Below, piece after piece: positions 22,168 through 34,193 of a DNA stretch of 52,186 nucleotides. The stretch is from Stagonosporopsis chrysanthemi. Its lineage: Eukaryota > Ascomycota > Dothideomycetes > Pleosporales > Didymellaceae. The translations under genes were made by a program, and so were the position numbers. A model generated the notes under the pieces. The model ran no database searches, was not told the DNA's origin, and saw only the letters and a program-made list of their open reading frames with translations. The DNA is taken from NCBI GenBank assembly GCA_022560025.1, contig JAFISE010000197.1, positions 1 through 52,186 on the forward strand, written 5' to 3'. Position 1 is the stretch's first letter. The number at the start of each line of letters is the position of its first letter.

Positions 22168-25100
22168 AAGGTAAGATTGTGTACAGGGCGGGTGCAAAGA
22201 TAGTGTAGTCGAGGCGATGTAGAAGGATGATTAGAGTTACGAGAATGAAGGCAGAGCGCATGTACTCAGGCTACTGCAGCGGGAAGTGATGATGCTCTGA
22301 TCCTTCGTCCTCTGCATTTCCATGTCGTCACCCAACAGTCTTCCCATCCCCAACTCGTCCATAACATCAACCACCCTGCCCACCACCGTCGGCCTCACTT
22401 TCCAGCCCTCATCTCCGCAGCCTCTCCATCGCGATCTCGGTAAAACCAATGTAGCAAACCGACACCGCCTCACACGGTGTAGTGCATGACATCTCCGCCT
22501 GGCAAACCCCGACGCAGCACCACCCACTCATCCGGACAGCAGCTCCGGCGCAGACGACGTCGCGCTGGCGCGCTGACTCGCAAAAATGGCGCTGCGAGTA
22601 GCAAGCGCAGGCTCAGCCCTGTGAGCTAAGGTCGGCCCGGTGTCAATCCGGTTTGGGCTAAGACACCAGGAACGCTCGGTGAAGCGCAGAAGCGCCGAGA
22701 GGGTGCGCGTCCGCTGTAACTGCCACTGCCGGTATTACAGTAACCTTAGCTATTCAGCTACCACGATCGCTGCCAGTATTGCTCACGTGCCGCTACCAGG
22801 GAGAGCGTGAAGAGACGCGTGTGTCGACGTCATTGCAGGGGCCTTGCAAACGGTGCGATTGCGGTGGGGGTGTTGTATTGAGTGCGTGGATAGCTGGAGT
22901 TGGTGCGAGTCCGCGGCGAGCTGTTTTGGGTGCAGATGGGGTGATTTGGATGCTGGCTGACTCGGTGGTGTGCTTGACAGATCGCTGGGAGGGTAGACAC
23001 TGACGTTGTGGTATGTTGCGTGCAGGGCTACCGTGCACGTACTACGTAGCATGTTCGCCGTAAAGGTGTCTGGATAGCACTGAGTAAACGTACTGAATCA
23101 GGACACAACGTTGTGGTACGATGCGTGCAGGTCCATATCGATGAGGTTATGAGGTTACCCAAATGAAAATGCACGTGGCAGGAGCGACTACTTTCGACAT
23201 GCATCAGTGAAACTTCAGAATAGTGATCAACCCTAGAGTATGTCCGTTTCGCCGATAGCTGACATTGTTACTGGAATCGGTCATGGTGTCTTCTGTGGAT
23301 GGAAGAAGAATCTGCCTGTTAGTTCTGCGAAGACACGAGAGTGGTTAGCTACAGCCCTTGGTTCGTCTGACATGGTGTCGCACTTTCGAGTATTCGCTTG
23401 TCGACGATACTTCGGATATATTCCGTACGAGCACTGATCCACTGCCATGGGCGGTGCTGTAATCTGCAGCAAGCATCCTGTTGGCGGGTATTATCTCAAG
23501 ACGCACAGCCTCCTGCACGGTACAGCTAAATCATACCCACTGCTCACGGTTCGCAATTGCGGAGAAGGTCGTCCACAGGTGATGCCTCTCCTATCCTATC
23601 CTATGGTCGGGGTTCGTTCCGAGTGTGTGGTCAGCTGCTTGGTGCCTCCAGATCGGACCGGTTTGGAAAGAGCATGAAACATGGTCACAAATTCTTCCCT
23701 AACGTTAGTTGGAATACAGCCCAGAATGGCAAGGCTGCTATGCCTATCTTCGCGCGAACTCCGTCCTTTGTAGGATCGCCATTGAGCAGAAAGGCGGTGT
23801 CCCCCCGCTTGGGCCTTGCAGCACGGCCCTACTTGGCGATGAAGTATAGTATTGAAGACGGGATGATCTTGAGTTGTCCGCCAAAGGGAGGGAGCACCGG
23901 GTGTCAGGCCGTCGTCAAGTGAGACATGGAATACAAGCTTTCCGACGGGTAACGTCATCAACGTGATGATCACCGTTGCTCAAACGCTGAGAGAAAAGAA
24001 AAGAGAGGCGTGTGCGGCAGGGCATTGCGACATTTGCTCCATGGGTACTGGACAGGGGCTGGGGGCTGCGGGAGAGATTCCTTTCAGCGGTATAGTCTGC
24101 TCCCTCCACAAGTTCGCAAGGGCTTGGCTCGGCGAAGATGAGTGCTGGCGTTCCAGGTTGCACGGTGATCAAACGCAAGGATCCATTGCTATTGGCTGTT
24201 GAATCGCACAGAGAGAACGGTGCGGACTGACAGGACGGTAAGGACATGCTGGAAGAGAAGGTGGGGGAACTGGTGAAAACAGAAGTTGTGCCGCGCTATT
24301 GACCGGAAGGAGCAGGCATCCAAAAGATCTTCTGTCACAGCAGCACCAGGAGAGGGTGTTGAGTTGCATCGAATTCGGCAGGGTCCAACTCATGTGACGA
24401 TCCTACACAAATTTTGACGAAAAGAAGCAGCTGGGCGGTGATCTGCGCTGACGGCCAACGACAACAATACGGAAGACGTGAGGGGCGGGCGACCCATAAT
24501 TCTTCGGCAGAGGACAAAATAAGGTGTGAAATTCTTTGATTATGTATTGGTCGTGACATGCGTACGTACATAGGCCCATCGTGTAGTGGGCTGGAGCGGT
24601 GGTGTTCGAAGAGGTGCCAGTGCGGTCTGCTGCCACATGCACAGGAGTGTCGTGTAGCCGCAGCCATGTGTTTGAGAGTTGTGGTCTGGTGAGAGCCGCC
24701 ACGGAGCAAGAGCGCCCCAGCAGTCCCTGGCGGCCGAGCATCGTCATCTCAGAGGATGCGAGTCGCCGGGCGAGTGATTGGCGCCACAGCGAGCCCGTTG
24801 CAGTGGCCGGCTAGCCGGCACATGATGTCAAGGTGCACGGCGGCGCTGGATTGGCCGATGTGTGCCCCCACAGCGGCGCCGCAAGCACGCCTGTCGCACC
24901 AATGCAGTCCCTTCGACGTCATCACTGCTCAGCGCTCGCAACTGCGGTTGCAGGCACTGGCGATCTCGACGCTGCCAGCGGCTGCTTGGTCGCGGGCAGA
25001 GACAGTCTGACGACGGCTACCGCTGGGCAACGCTGCGGTCCGCGGCACAGACAGCCAGCCAGCGAGCCGCAGCAGTGGTGACTCGCCGCTGGTTTGCCGC

Positions 25101-25685
25101 TGGCCGCCTGCAGCCCCTCCGGGTGGGCTTCAGCGCTGGGTGCTGGGGGCGATCGACACAATCAAACCTTGGAGTCGCAGCAAGCGTCAGCGGTATGGCT
25201 GACTGGCGGGGTGAAGAGGAGCGCGACGGCGCGAGACAGAATCTGCCCACATCACGCTGCTCTGCGTTTTTGCACAATTTTCAGTCTCCTCACGCCTCGC
25301 ACAACGCACCCACAGCTTCTCTGGCTTCTCCCGCGCTTCCTCGCCGGGCACCCCCCAGCACGCAGCAGCCACCACGAGGACACCAGGCTCGGCGGCGCAG
25401 CGTCATCGAATTCCTGCAACCAGCCGACCCACATTCCACCCAGCGCCCGAGACTCCGACCGCAGCGCCGCAGGGGGCAGATCCGATTTTCTGCCAGCAGA
25501 GGACCCTGGCTGTTGCAAGCGGCATAGCGCTCCCAGCGGGGCTTCCTAACAAGTCCTCATCCCTCGACAACACCCACTCTGCTGCCTTGGCGTCTGTCCA
25601 CTTGATCTAACGGCGCCGTTCCTGCCGATTCTCGCGCGCCTACCCAACTCCTACTACAGAGCCGCACCGCTGCACCGTTCCTGAC
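22168..25685. other. 3.5-kb gene-poor stretch
   Basis: There is no recognised gene here. Open frames such as 22237-22527 (-) and 24862-25527 (+) have no family motif. The former includes a moderately protein-like stretch (VGRVVDVMDELGMGRLL) but no start or exon partner I can defend. A 26-bp diverged direct repeat lies at 23003-23028 and 23108-23133, and a 14-bp palindrome (GCCGGCTAGCCGGC) near 24808. The right part is probably the promoter and 5' UTR of the SCOC-like gene. Confidence 0.5.
23003..23133. repeat. Pair of short diverged direct repeats
   Basis: The 26-bp segments at 23003-23028 and 23108-23133 both begin ACGTTGTGGTA and share GCGTGCAGG; I count four differences. The spacing is 105 bp. 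No function is recognised. Confidence 0.7.
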
Positions 25686-26358
25686 ATGTCGGAGCACTTG
25701 TCTTCTGCCCCCTACCCGACCGTCGCAGTCTTCGACGTTGACCGTCGGTCCTCGTATCCAGACGACATGAGCACAACCTCCAGCGCCTGCTCCGTCACCG
25801 AACAGGACCTGCCCAAGAATGGCGAGTCCACCCTGCGCCCGCGCCTGGGGAGCAGGAAGTCCAGCGGCACCATCATCATCCCGCGCGACAGCCCCCACGT
25901 CGAGCTCAAGGAGGAGGAGTACGACGACGGCGACGCCAGGACCATGAGCCCTCGCCGAAGCAGCGAGGAGATTGAGAAGATGGGCCAGGATGCCAGACAG
26001 GCCTTGATAGAGTAAGTTGCCGCCGCGACGCCACCATGGTTCGACACCTGCACGCTGCGCACGCGCTTCCACCGAATACATCATCAACATGAAGGCTGAC
26101 GACTCTCCACAGACAAGCCAAGCAGCTCCAGGCAAGCCTCATGGAGATTGTCGACCGCGTCGAGGTGGTCAAGTCAGAGCACGAGAAACTCGAGGGCGGC
26201 AACAAGTTCTTGCAATCGTATGTTTGTTCTCACAACCAATCGAGCTCCTCCTAACACCACACAGATACATCGGCGAGCTCATGCAGACGAGCAAACTCAC
26301 GTCATCTGGTGCGGGCAAAGGCACCAAAGTCAAGGGCAAAGGACGTATCATCAAGTAA
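25686..26358 (+). CDS. Short coiled-coil (SCOC-like) protein
   Basis: There are three exons, 25686-26011, 26113-26217 and 26265-26358, giving 174 aa. The N-terminal two thirds are disordered and Ser-rich with an acidic patch (ELKEEEYDDGDA). The spliced C-terminal part forms one continuous coiled coil across both junctions: SSEEIEKMGQDARQALIEQA, LMEIVDRVEVVKSEHEKLEG, NKFLQSYIGELMQTS. This matches the SCOC/Slo1 short coiled-coil family, whose members bind Arl-type GTPases at the Golgi. The tail is Lys/Gly-rich (GKGTKVKGKGRIIK). The family assignment comes from the NKFLQSYIGELM-type segment. The function here is inferred. Confidence 0.8.
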
Positions 26359-27352
26359 CAACCAGCGCTCCCAGCCCCTGGGCTACCCGCCTACAACGAT
26401 GGCTGGGGTCGCAGAGTTTACCACGTCGGCATTCCACCAGGACCTTACCGCATCATTGACGCGACACGCCTCACCAACCCCCACTACACGAGCATCATGA
26501 TCATCTATTGTCTCACACACTGACACCACCACTTATCACCGACCCATATCAACTGATTGCGTTTACGAGCGTTGCATAACGGCATGGAATCCGTCGGCGT
26601 TCTTCACTTCGTTCGATTCAGCACACCTGCTACTGTGTTACCACCTTCCGCACCGCGCATAACTTCTATTTCGACAATCCCTACGGGATCTGGCTTTGCC
26701 GAGCCATTACTTCTCAGATCGCTCACACAATTATACCACGGCACCCCGAGTGCCACTGCGTTTGCTTTACATCATGGCGACAATGGCGTTCCGGAGTTTG
26801 GACGGAGACATGGACGCGTTGGCGTCATCAACCACAGTCCGAAGGAGGAGAGATGGTACAGAGACAGTAGCGTCTCAGCCACAGCAAAGCGAGTGTGACT
26901 CGCGTCCGTTTGGCTATACAAGGCTGTGCTGGAATGCTGAAATCGCTTCCACATTGGCACGAGAGTAGCCGACGTTGCTAGCCCCGTTGAGTCAAGAGAT
27001 ATCTTAGAGGTTCCGCACTACATAGTCCAATCGAGTCTGCACTGTCCACAAGCAATTTCCCTCGCACCTCACCGCCTCGCCCCGATTCTGTATTGGCTCA
27101 ATCTCGCGAACCAACTAAACACCAGCGCAGCACTCTGCTTACCGACAACCACAAACATTCGCAGACTATAGACCCGCTACTGGTAGGCGGCGCGGCTGGC
27201 TTCGGCGCCTGCCGAAGCGGATTTTCATTACCCTCCGTTTCGAGCTCGCTGCGAAATAGCGATAGTCGCGCGTCGACCGACCGCAATTTCTGCCCAGATG
27301 ATGCCCGTAACGAGCGTAGTGAAGCTGCGAATCGAAAGCGTGCAGCCGAGCC

Positions 27353-27415
27353 GAGTAGCGAATTTAGTAATTATGAGGTAGCGAGTAGCGAATTTAGTGA
27401 TTGTGAGGAGGTAGC
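27353..27415. repeat. Tandem duplication of 30/33 bp
   Basis: Two adjacent copies, 27353-27382 and 27383-27415, both start GAGTAGCGAATTTAGT and end GTAGC; the second has a 3-bp insertion. In one plus-strand frame they read SSEFSNYEVA then SSEFSDCEEVA, so the length difference is one codon and the frame is kept. Confidence 0.85.
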
Positions 27416-28177
27416 CGAGCGGCGGGCATTTTTTTTTTCCACCGCTGCTTTTTTCAAGGCATCAATCACGTATGTACGAGACCAGTGGTATATTACAATG
27501 GGTTTCTTTTTTGTAAGAGAACGACCGATGGACGAATGGATGGATGGATAGATAGACAGATGGACGGACCCTCGGTCAAACCTTTCAAAGGCACTCCTGC
27601 ATTCAATTACTTGCCGCGAAACTGGCTGGCACTTGCCATTTTTTTTTCCCTTTCTCTCCGAGCGCGCCTCGTATCGCGATGCTATCGCGATTGTGGATGG
27701 ACGGCGACAGCTGGGACGGTACCGGTAGCTCGCTGGGATGGCACACTTGCTGGGACGGCCGCTCGCTGGGACGGCCAGTGCGTGCGCGCGTGCTTCCGGG
27801 CGGCAAGCTACGGTAAGGCGCGCTTGTACTGTACAATACCAATCCCAATCCCAATAATAATACCAATACCGATAATCTGCACGGTAAACGGTAAACGGTA
27901 AACCGCGATTCCGCAGCACGCAAGCAAGCAAGCATTTCGCTCGCACGCAAGCAGGCAGGCAGACAGGCAGGCAACTCTCACCTCCCTCCCCCCCCCCGGC
28001 ACCACGGCAGCGCTGGGACCCGCTATGCAGACAACAAATACTTCGCCGTGCCCCGACCTACATACATGTGTTACAGGCTCGAACTCCGTTCCTTCCCTGT
28101 GTTGTTTCGCCTGTTCCTGTGCCTGTGCCTTTTCCCTTGCATGGGATCTAGACGGGGACTGGGGACTCGGGGGACTA

Positions 28178-28199
28178 ACATACATACATACATACATAC
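28178..28199. repeat. (CATA)n microsatellite
   Basis: A pure ACAT/CATA tetranucleotide run. A related tract, CATAC units turning into CATGC units, lies at 28354-28380. Confidence 0.9.
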
Positions 28200-28878
28200 G
28201 GTGTACAATACCTACAGCATGCAGGCCAAGCGTGGGCTGTGAGGCGGTGGTGCCGTGCCGCGCCCGGAGTTGGACTGGGACTTTGGTTCGACGTGTAATA
28301 TGTAGGGATGAGGTTTTGCGTTTTGCAGGGGGCGGCGCTGGTTAGTGGTTTACTACATACATACATGCATGCATGCATACAGACATGCTTGGGAGGAGAA
28401 GGCTGGGTTGGGTTGGGTTGGTTCGCGAGCGCTGGTGCCGCCGTTCAAGCATTGCAGCATTACTCGGTACATATGTAGATATCTACTGGTGGTCTTGGAC
28501 GGGGGGGCCATTGTAGCGTGGTGTGTGCAGTACCTACCTACCCACCGGTACCTACCGCTACCTTCCTCTCGCGGCGCCGCACAGCACAGCAAACACAACA
28601 CACGATCCCCTCGTCAACGCCTCCACCCACACACCCACCCACACGCCCAGCTGTCACTCCTCTAAGCCCTCTCGTGCAGTGCTGTGGTACGCGTCAGGCC
28701 TCACCGCCACGCCCCTGCCCACTCACCCACTGCCCTTGCGCGCGGTACCTGCGCTGTGCTGAGCTGTGCTGAGCTGCGCATGCTTCCGCGCGCAGTCAGC
28801 AGGCGTGTAGTGCCGGCGGATGCAGAGGCGTGCAGTGCCGGAGCCACGTGCGCGGGTGTGCGCGAGTCAGGAGGAGGA

Positions 28879-28899
28879 GGGGGGGGGGGGGGGGGGGGG
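28879..28899 (+). repeat. Poly-G run of 21
   Basis: An unbroken run of 21 G follows GGAGGAGGA. It is in non-coding sequence between convergent genes. Its length may be imprecise in the assembly. Confidence 0.9.
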
Positions 28900-29786
28900 A
28901 GTTTGTTAGGTGCATGAGCCGGATGATGGATGTTGGATGGTGAATGTGTTTTTACGGGAGGTGGGTACATGGGAAGTGGTACGGTTGCGGGCGGTAGGTA
29001 CTACATGGAGTATCTAGAGCGGACACACAGGTGGATGGGTTGTATGTAGGTGGTTGCTTGAAACGCGAACCCGTCCTACTTCGACCCCCCCCGGTTGTGA
29101 GATTGAGAATCTCAGCCGCACACACACACACACACAGCTGTGCCGCCTGTTGGGATGCAGAAGGGTCCATGGGCCACGCACCGACGCTTCCACCCCTGTG
29201 GCATTTTTCGGCGCGAAGGAATGGTATGCTTGTTCCTACGCGCTAACAAAATTCTCAAGCGGAAGCGAAGTGTGTGGGCTTGAAGACGGGACGGGCGAGG
29301 TGGACGGGGTGTGCGTGAGTGATGGACATGGGGGGATGTTAGGGTGTGAGACTAGGGGACCAGGGTAGAGAGAAGGGAGGGTGAGGGTTAGTGTGGTCTC
29401 TCAGCGGAAGAAATCCCTCTTAGAAAAGGCAGCAGCAGGCAAGTGCACATGCAGTTCGATAATAGGGGATAAGCGAGCGATTGGATTTTGAACGCATTCA
29501 AGGAAGAAGAATTGTCTTGTATGTTGCACCATCCCACGATGCACAAAAACAACAACAACAAGAACTCCACGCGATATGCAGTCGAAAAAGAAGAAGAAGA
29601 GAAGAAGAAGGGAAGGAACTAGGAATGGTACATGCCAACCGTGCCAACACACCCCTAGATGTGTTTCAATGCCGCGCACAACAGGAGACAGAAAAACAAA
29701 CAAACGCCGCAAGCTCGCCGAAAAACCCCTACTATCCATCCAATATGCTGCAGGGCGGGGAGAGAAGAAAGTATGCCCGCTGGACT

Positions 29787-29812
29787 GCTTGCTTGCTTGC
29801 TTGCTTGCTTGC
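29787..29812. repeat. (GCTT)n microsatellite
   Basis: Six and a half GCTT units. A shorter reverse-complement tract, GCAAGCAAGCAAGC, lies near 27920-27934. Confidence 0.9.
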
Positions 29813-30086
29813 CCCGGCTGATCAAAGGGCCACACAAACAGCCAAAAGTTCCGAATCGAACCGGAATGGAGTATCCGCCACACCACGCTCATCTTTACAC
29901 GACAAGAGGAAGAATCACACCACACCACACACCATAGCAGCCATGCTACTCAATCTCCTCGATCCTTGATTTCTTAGCCTCGGGCCCGTCTTCTCCTTCG
30001 TCTTGCTCGCCCCTCTTCCTCTTGTCCGATGATAGTCAGCTACTGTGACTCCTCAAGAGCAACTGCCACGTATCAGCCTCTGGTTA

Positions 30087-33000
30087 CTACAACTCGGACA
30101 TGGATCTCAACAGTACCCCTTGGACAGACTCGTCTGTCTGATCGGCGGCCAGGAGTTTGGGCGAGCTGCCGGCTGCGGGTCCGCGTTCAGTGAAGCCACG
30201 GGCCTCGAGTTGCGGGCGCTTCGGGGTTGAGTTTGGGGACGCGTCGGTGCGGCCGATGGTGGGGGTGGAGAGAGTTTTTTCCGAGTGCGAGGCGTCGTAG
30301 ATGCCACCGCCTATGGTTGCGCATCGGAGGATGGTCTGGATGAGCTGGTTTTGGCGGAGAGGTTTGGAGAGGTAGTCCTGGTGCTGTTAGCGTGGAGTGA
30401 GGTGGTGGTGGTGGTGGTGATTGGAGTAACTTACGTCCATCTGCGCCGCGAGACACTTCTCACGGTCACCAACCATGGCGTGGGCAGTGAGGGCGATGAT
30501 GGCGGTGGATGGGATGCCGTTCTCGCGCTCCCATTCGCGGATCTTCCCTGTAGCTTCGAAACCTCCCTGGATGATTGTCAGTCGACGATAGTGATGGTGT
30601 TGTTGATGTACTCACCATAACAGGCATCTGTACGTCCATGAGAATACAGTCGTAGCGCTTCTTTTGAATGGCCTCCAAGGCTTCCAGACCGTTGTTCGCG
30701 ACGGTGACCCTGTGGTGGTACTTCTCCAGAATGCGGACAGCAAGCTTCTGGTTGACAGCGTTGTCTTCAGCGAGCAGGATATTAAACGACTTTGAGTGAT
30801 CAGAGACCAAAGGTGCAGCGCGTCCGTCGAGGGCAGGGATGAGCGCGTTACCCAGGTCTATTGGGAGACAGGGTGTGGTCATGTAACTCGAGATACCGTT
30901 CTCCAGGGCAGACCTCAGACTTATCGATACTCTGGGCGTGAGCATGACAAGCGGGATGTACTTGAAGCGATCTTCGCCTCTCAGCTCGCGTGCCGTAGCG
31001 TCGTTATCGACAATAACGCAATCGTAGGCAACGTTTGTCCTCTTGTCAGACACTGGTACTTCTTCAACAGAGCCGACGACCATAGGGACAAGGTTGAGAG
31101 TCCTGAGATGAGTGACAACCTCTTCGGAGAAGTTGGTGTGGTTCTGATCGATGAAGATGACAGTGTGTCCGTTGTATGCCCTGAGGTTGGGCTGAATAGC
31201 GCTAACGTCAGGATTTCCCAGACGAACTCTACATGTAAAGTAGAACACGCTGCCCTTGCCGAAGTCAGACTCGACCCACATGCGACCGCCCATCAGCGTT
31301 ACGAGTCGCTTCGAAATAGACAACCCAAGACCAGTACCACCAAATTTTCTGGTAGTCGAGCCGTCGGCCTGCTGGAAAGTGTCGAAGATCAGGTTGAGCT
31401 TGTCGCCGCGGATACCTATGCCTGTGTCTGAGACAGCGAACTGGAATACGTACTGATCCGCACCGCATTCCTGCTCCTGCGCCATACTAATAGCGACTTT
31501 AACTTCTCCGCGCTCGGTGAACTTGATGGCGTTTCCGACAAGGTTCAAGATGATCTGTCTTAACCGGAAAGAATCACCAATCACATAATCGGGCACCCTG
31601 AAGGACACATCGTAGGCCAAGTCCAGTTTGCGCTCATTCGCTCGGGAAGCCAGAGACTTCAGTGCGTTGAAGATTGTGCCGCGAATCGAGAATGGAATCT
31701 CTTCCATGACCATGCGGTTTGCCTCGATCTTGGAGATGTCGAGAATGTCGTCGATGATGGTCAAGAGCTGGCCAGCCAGGTTGTGGACGATTGTCAACAT
31801 CTCTCGCTGAGCGTGTGTAAGATCCGTGTCGAGCGTGAGCTGCGTCATACCAATGATACCGTTCATGGGTGTTCGGATCTCGTGAGACATGTTGGCCAAG
31901 AACTCAGATTTTGTCTTGTTAGCCAACTCAGCGGCCTCCCTGGCAGCCGTGTTCCTCTGGATGGACTCCCGCAAGCTGGACACCATCTGGTTGATTTTCC
32001 TCTTCAGTTCGTCCATCTCACCAGACGCCTCTACGGTGATCTGTGTGAACTTGCCCTCCATTGCAGCATTCGTGATGTCGCCGAATGCGCGCACCTGCGA
32101 TGTCAAGTTCTGGGCCATGGTGTTGACGTCGGTTGTAATCTCTTTCCAGCGTCCGTCAATGTCTCGGATATCGGCCTGACCGCCCATCTTTCCGTCTACG
32201 CCGACGTCACGAGCTACGCGCTTCACAGCAAGCGACCACTCGTCGAGTCTCATGACCATGTCGTTGACGGTGTCCTTCAGTAAACGAATCTCTCCTTCGG
32301 CATCGACGTGCACTCTCCTACTCATGTCTCCCTTGGCAATAGCCTGTGTGACTTCAGAGATACTTCGCACCTGTAATGTCAGGTTCTGCGCCATGGTGTT
32401 GACATTGTTCGTGAGGTCCTTCCACTTTCCTTCGACGTTGTCAACCTGCGCCTGGCCGCCGAGGATGCCGTCAGTTCCGACTTCGCGAGCAACCTTGCTG
32501 ACTTCCTGGGCAAATGTGTTCAGGCGGTCAACCATGGTGTTGATGGTGATCTTCAAAGACAGAATTTCACCCTGAACCTCAGCCTTGACTTTACGGCTCA
32601 AATCTCCTCTCGCTACAGCCGTCGTGACTTCGGCAATCTCTCGTACTTGCGTCGTCAGATTCATGGCCATGCCGTTCACGTTCTCGGTGAGATCCTTCCA
32701 GGTTCCTTCGACGCCGTGTACTGTGGCCTGACCACCCAATCTACCCTCAGACCCGACTTCTCTCGCAATCTTTGTGACTTCTTGTGCGAATTGTTGCAGT
32801 TGGTCAACCATGCGGTTGATGGTGTTCTTGAGCTCCAGGATTTCGCCCTTGCACTCGGCTTCAACCTTCCGAGTGAGGTTACCTTGTGCGACAGCCGTTG
32901 TTACTTGAGCAATGTCTCGCACCTGGGTTGTGAGATTCTGCGCCATGGCGTTGACGTTGACAGTCAGCTCATTCCACATGCCCTTAACACCAGCAATCTC

Positions 33001-34193
33001 GGCTTGACCACCAAGCTTGCCCTCGGTACCGACATCTCTGGCCACTTTTGTGACCTCTGTCGCGAACGATTGCAGTTGGTCCACCATGGTGTTGATCGTC
33101 TGCTGCAGCTGGAGGATTTCTCCCCTCGCGGGACGCTCGATCTTTCTGCTCAAGTCGCCGTGGGCGACGGCAGTTGTGACTACGGCGATTTCTCGCACCT
33201 GCTCGGTAAGGTTCTTGGCCATGTCGTTGACTGCCATACGGTTAGCAAACGGGCCGATTGACCACTACAAATGAATAACAACTCACCAGAGTCGGTCAAC
33301 TCAGCCCAGATACCATCAACGCCAGGTAGGTTTGCTTGCCCGCCGAGTCTGCCTTCGGTACCGACCTCTCGGGCCAGGAAGGTGACTTGACTGGCAAACT
33401 CTTGCAGCTGGTCCACCATGGTGTTGATGGTGCGCTTGAACAGGGTGATTTCAGGGTCCATTTCCTTAGCGTGGATCAAAACCTTGTTGCTCAGGTCGCC
33501 CATAGCGACAGCTGTTACGATGGCACCGATTTCACGCAGAGCCTTCTGGAAAGCCAGGTTGGCCTGCTGGTGCTTGCCAAGCTCGCGCTTGAGGGCGCCA
33601 ATGTCCTCGATGCCGTGCTCGAAGACCATGTTCTGGTTGTTCAGCTGCTTGTTGACCTCTGCGCTCAAGTTGTCAATGTGCTCGCGCTGGTTCTTGATCT
33701 GGTCGGCCTGCTTGTTCAGGTGGTCGCGCAGGTAGTTGAGCTGCTCCTCGGTCAGAGCAGCTGCGGGCTCGTCGCCATCATCGCCGTTGGACTCCTTCGC
33801 GGCCAGCCAGTTGCTGACCCACAGCGCGCGCTGCTCTTTGGTCGAGCCGCGGCGGTCGTATGGCACGGTGGACTTGGGGAAGGCGCCGGCGGACGTGTAG
33901 ACGAAGCCCTCCTCGACAGGGTCGCCCGCAGGCGTGACGGGCAGGGCGCCAGGGTTGATGGCGATGGTGCTCTTGTGTTCGAGAAAGTCTATCCGCGCAG
34001 CGAGTGCAGCCATCTCCTTCTCGAGCTGGGCCTTCTCCGGGCAGTCGGGCCCGGGCAGCTGGATGGCATTTGCGGCGAAGCTGGCGCCGTTGGCAGCGAT
34101 CTGGGCCTTGAAGGAGGCATCGCGGGCGGGGTCGTGTGCTCTCGCGAGGTTCTTGACGTAGTCGGCGAGCCCGGCGTATGTTTCGGCAGCCAT
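30087..34193 (-). CDS. Group III hybrid histidine kinase (Nik1/Os-1 type)
   Basis: There are four exons, 34193-33287, 33230-30616, 30566-30435 and 30377-30087, giving 1314 aa. The N-terminal ~200 residues include a coiled coil (LNYLRDHLNKQADQIKNQRE). A tandem array of HAMP units follows, each ending in a GGQA-type motif (five copies: GRLGGQANLPG, GKLGGQAEIAG, GRLGGQATVHG, GILGGQAQVDN, GKMGGQADIRD), the hallmark of the class. The kinase core has the phosphoacceptor NMSHEIRTPMNGI (about residue 749), N-box NLVGNAIKFT, and G-boxes DTGIGI and GTGLGLSI. The receiver has LLAEDNAVNQ, phosphoacceptor Asp in DCILMDVQMPVM (about 1166) and DYLSKPL. These cytosolic osmosensors feed the Hog1 pathway and are required for the action of phenylpyrrole and dicarboximide fungicides. 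The C-terminus is LLRSMSEL. Confidence 0.97.

Larger units (their letters stand above)
26359..30086. other. 3.7-kb convergent low-complexity stretch
   Basis: This lies between the stops of the SCOC-like gene and the histidine kinase. It is crowded with simple sequence: repeated GCTGGGACGG near 27711-27780, GGTAAAC triplets near 27884-27902, CCCAAT-type runs near 27838-27860, (CATA)n, (GCTT)n, C and G homopolymers. A frame at 27093-27551 contains a small in-frame duplication (listed separately). I found no defensible gene. Confidence 0.55.

Noticed and set aside
22237..22527. Minus-strand frame with a protein-like stretch (VGRVVDVMDELGMGRLL)
   Set aside because: Only 96 codons, no recognisable domain, basic low-complexity start; kept only as a note in the spacer description.
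24862..25527. 221-codon frame upstream of the SCOC-like gene
   Set aside because: Arg/Ala/Ser/Pro low complexity, overlapping similar frames on both strands; more likely promoter and 5' UTR.
28021..28380. CATA/CATGC repeats as a CRISPR-like or satellite array
   Set aside because: Simple tetranucleotide slippage with no spacers of regular length, and the genome is fungal.
30796..33261. Long plus-strand frames over the histidine kinase
   Set aside because: Antisense shadows; they repeat with the HAMP array because the sense gene is repetitive.
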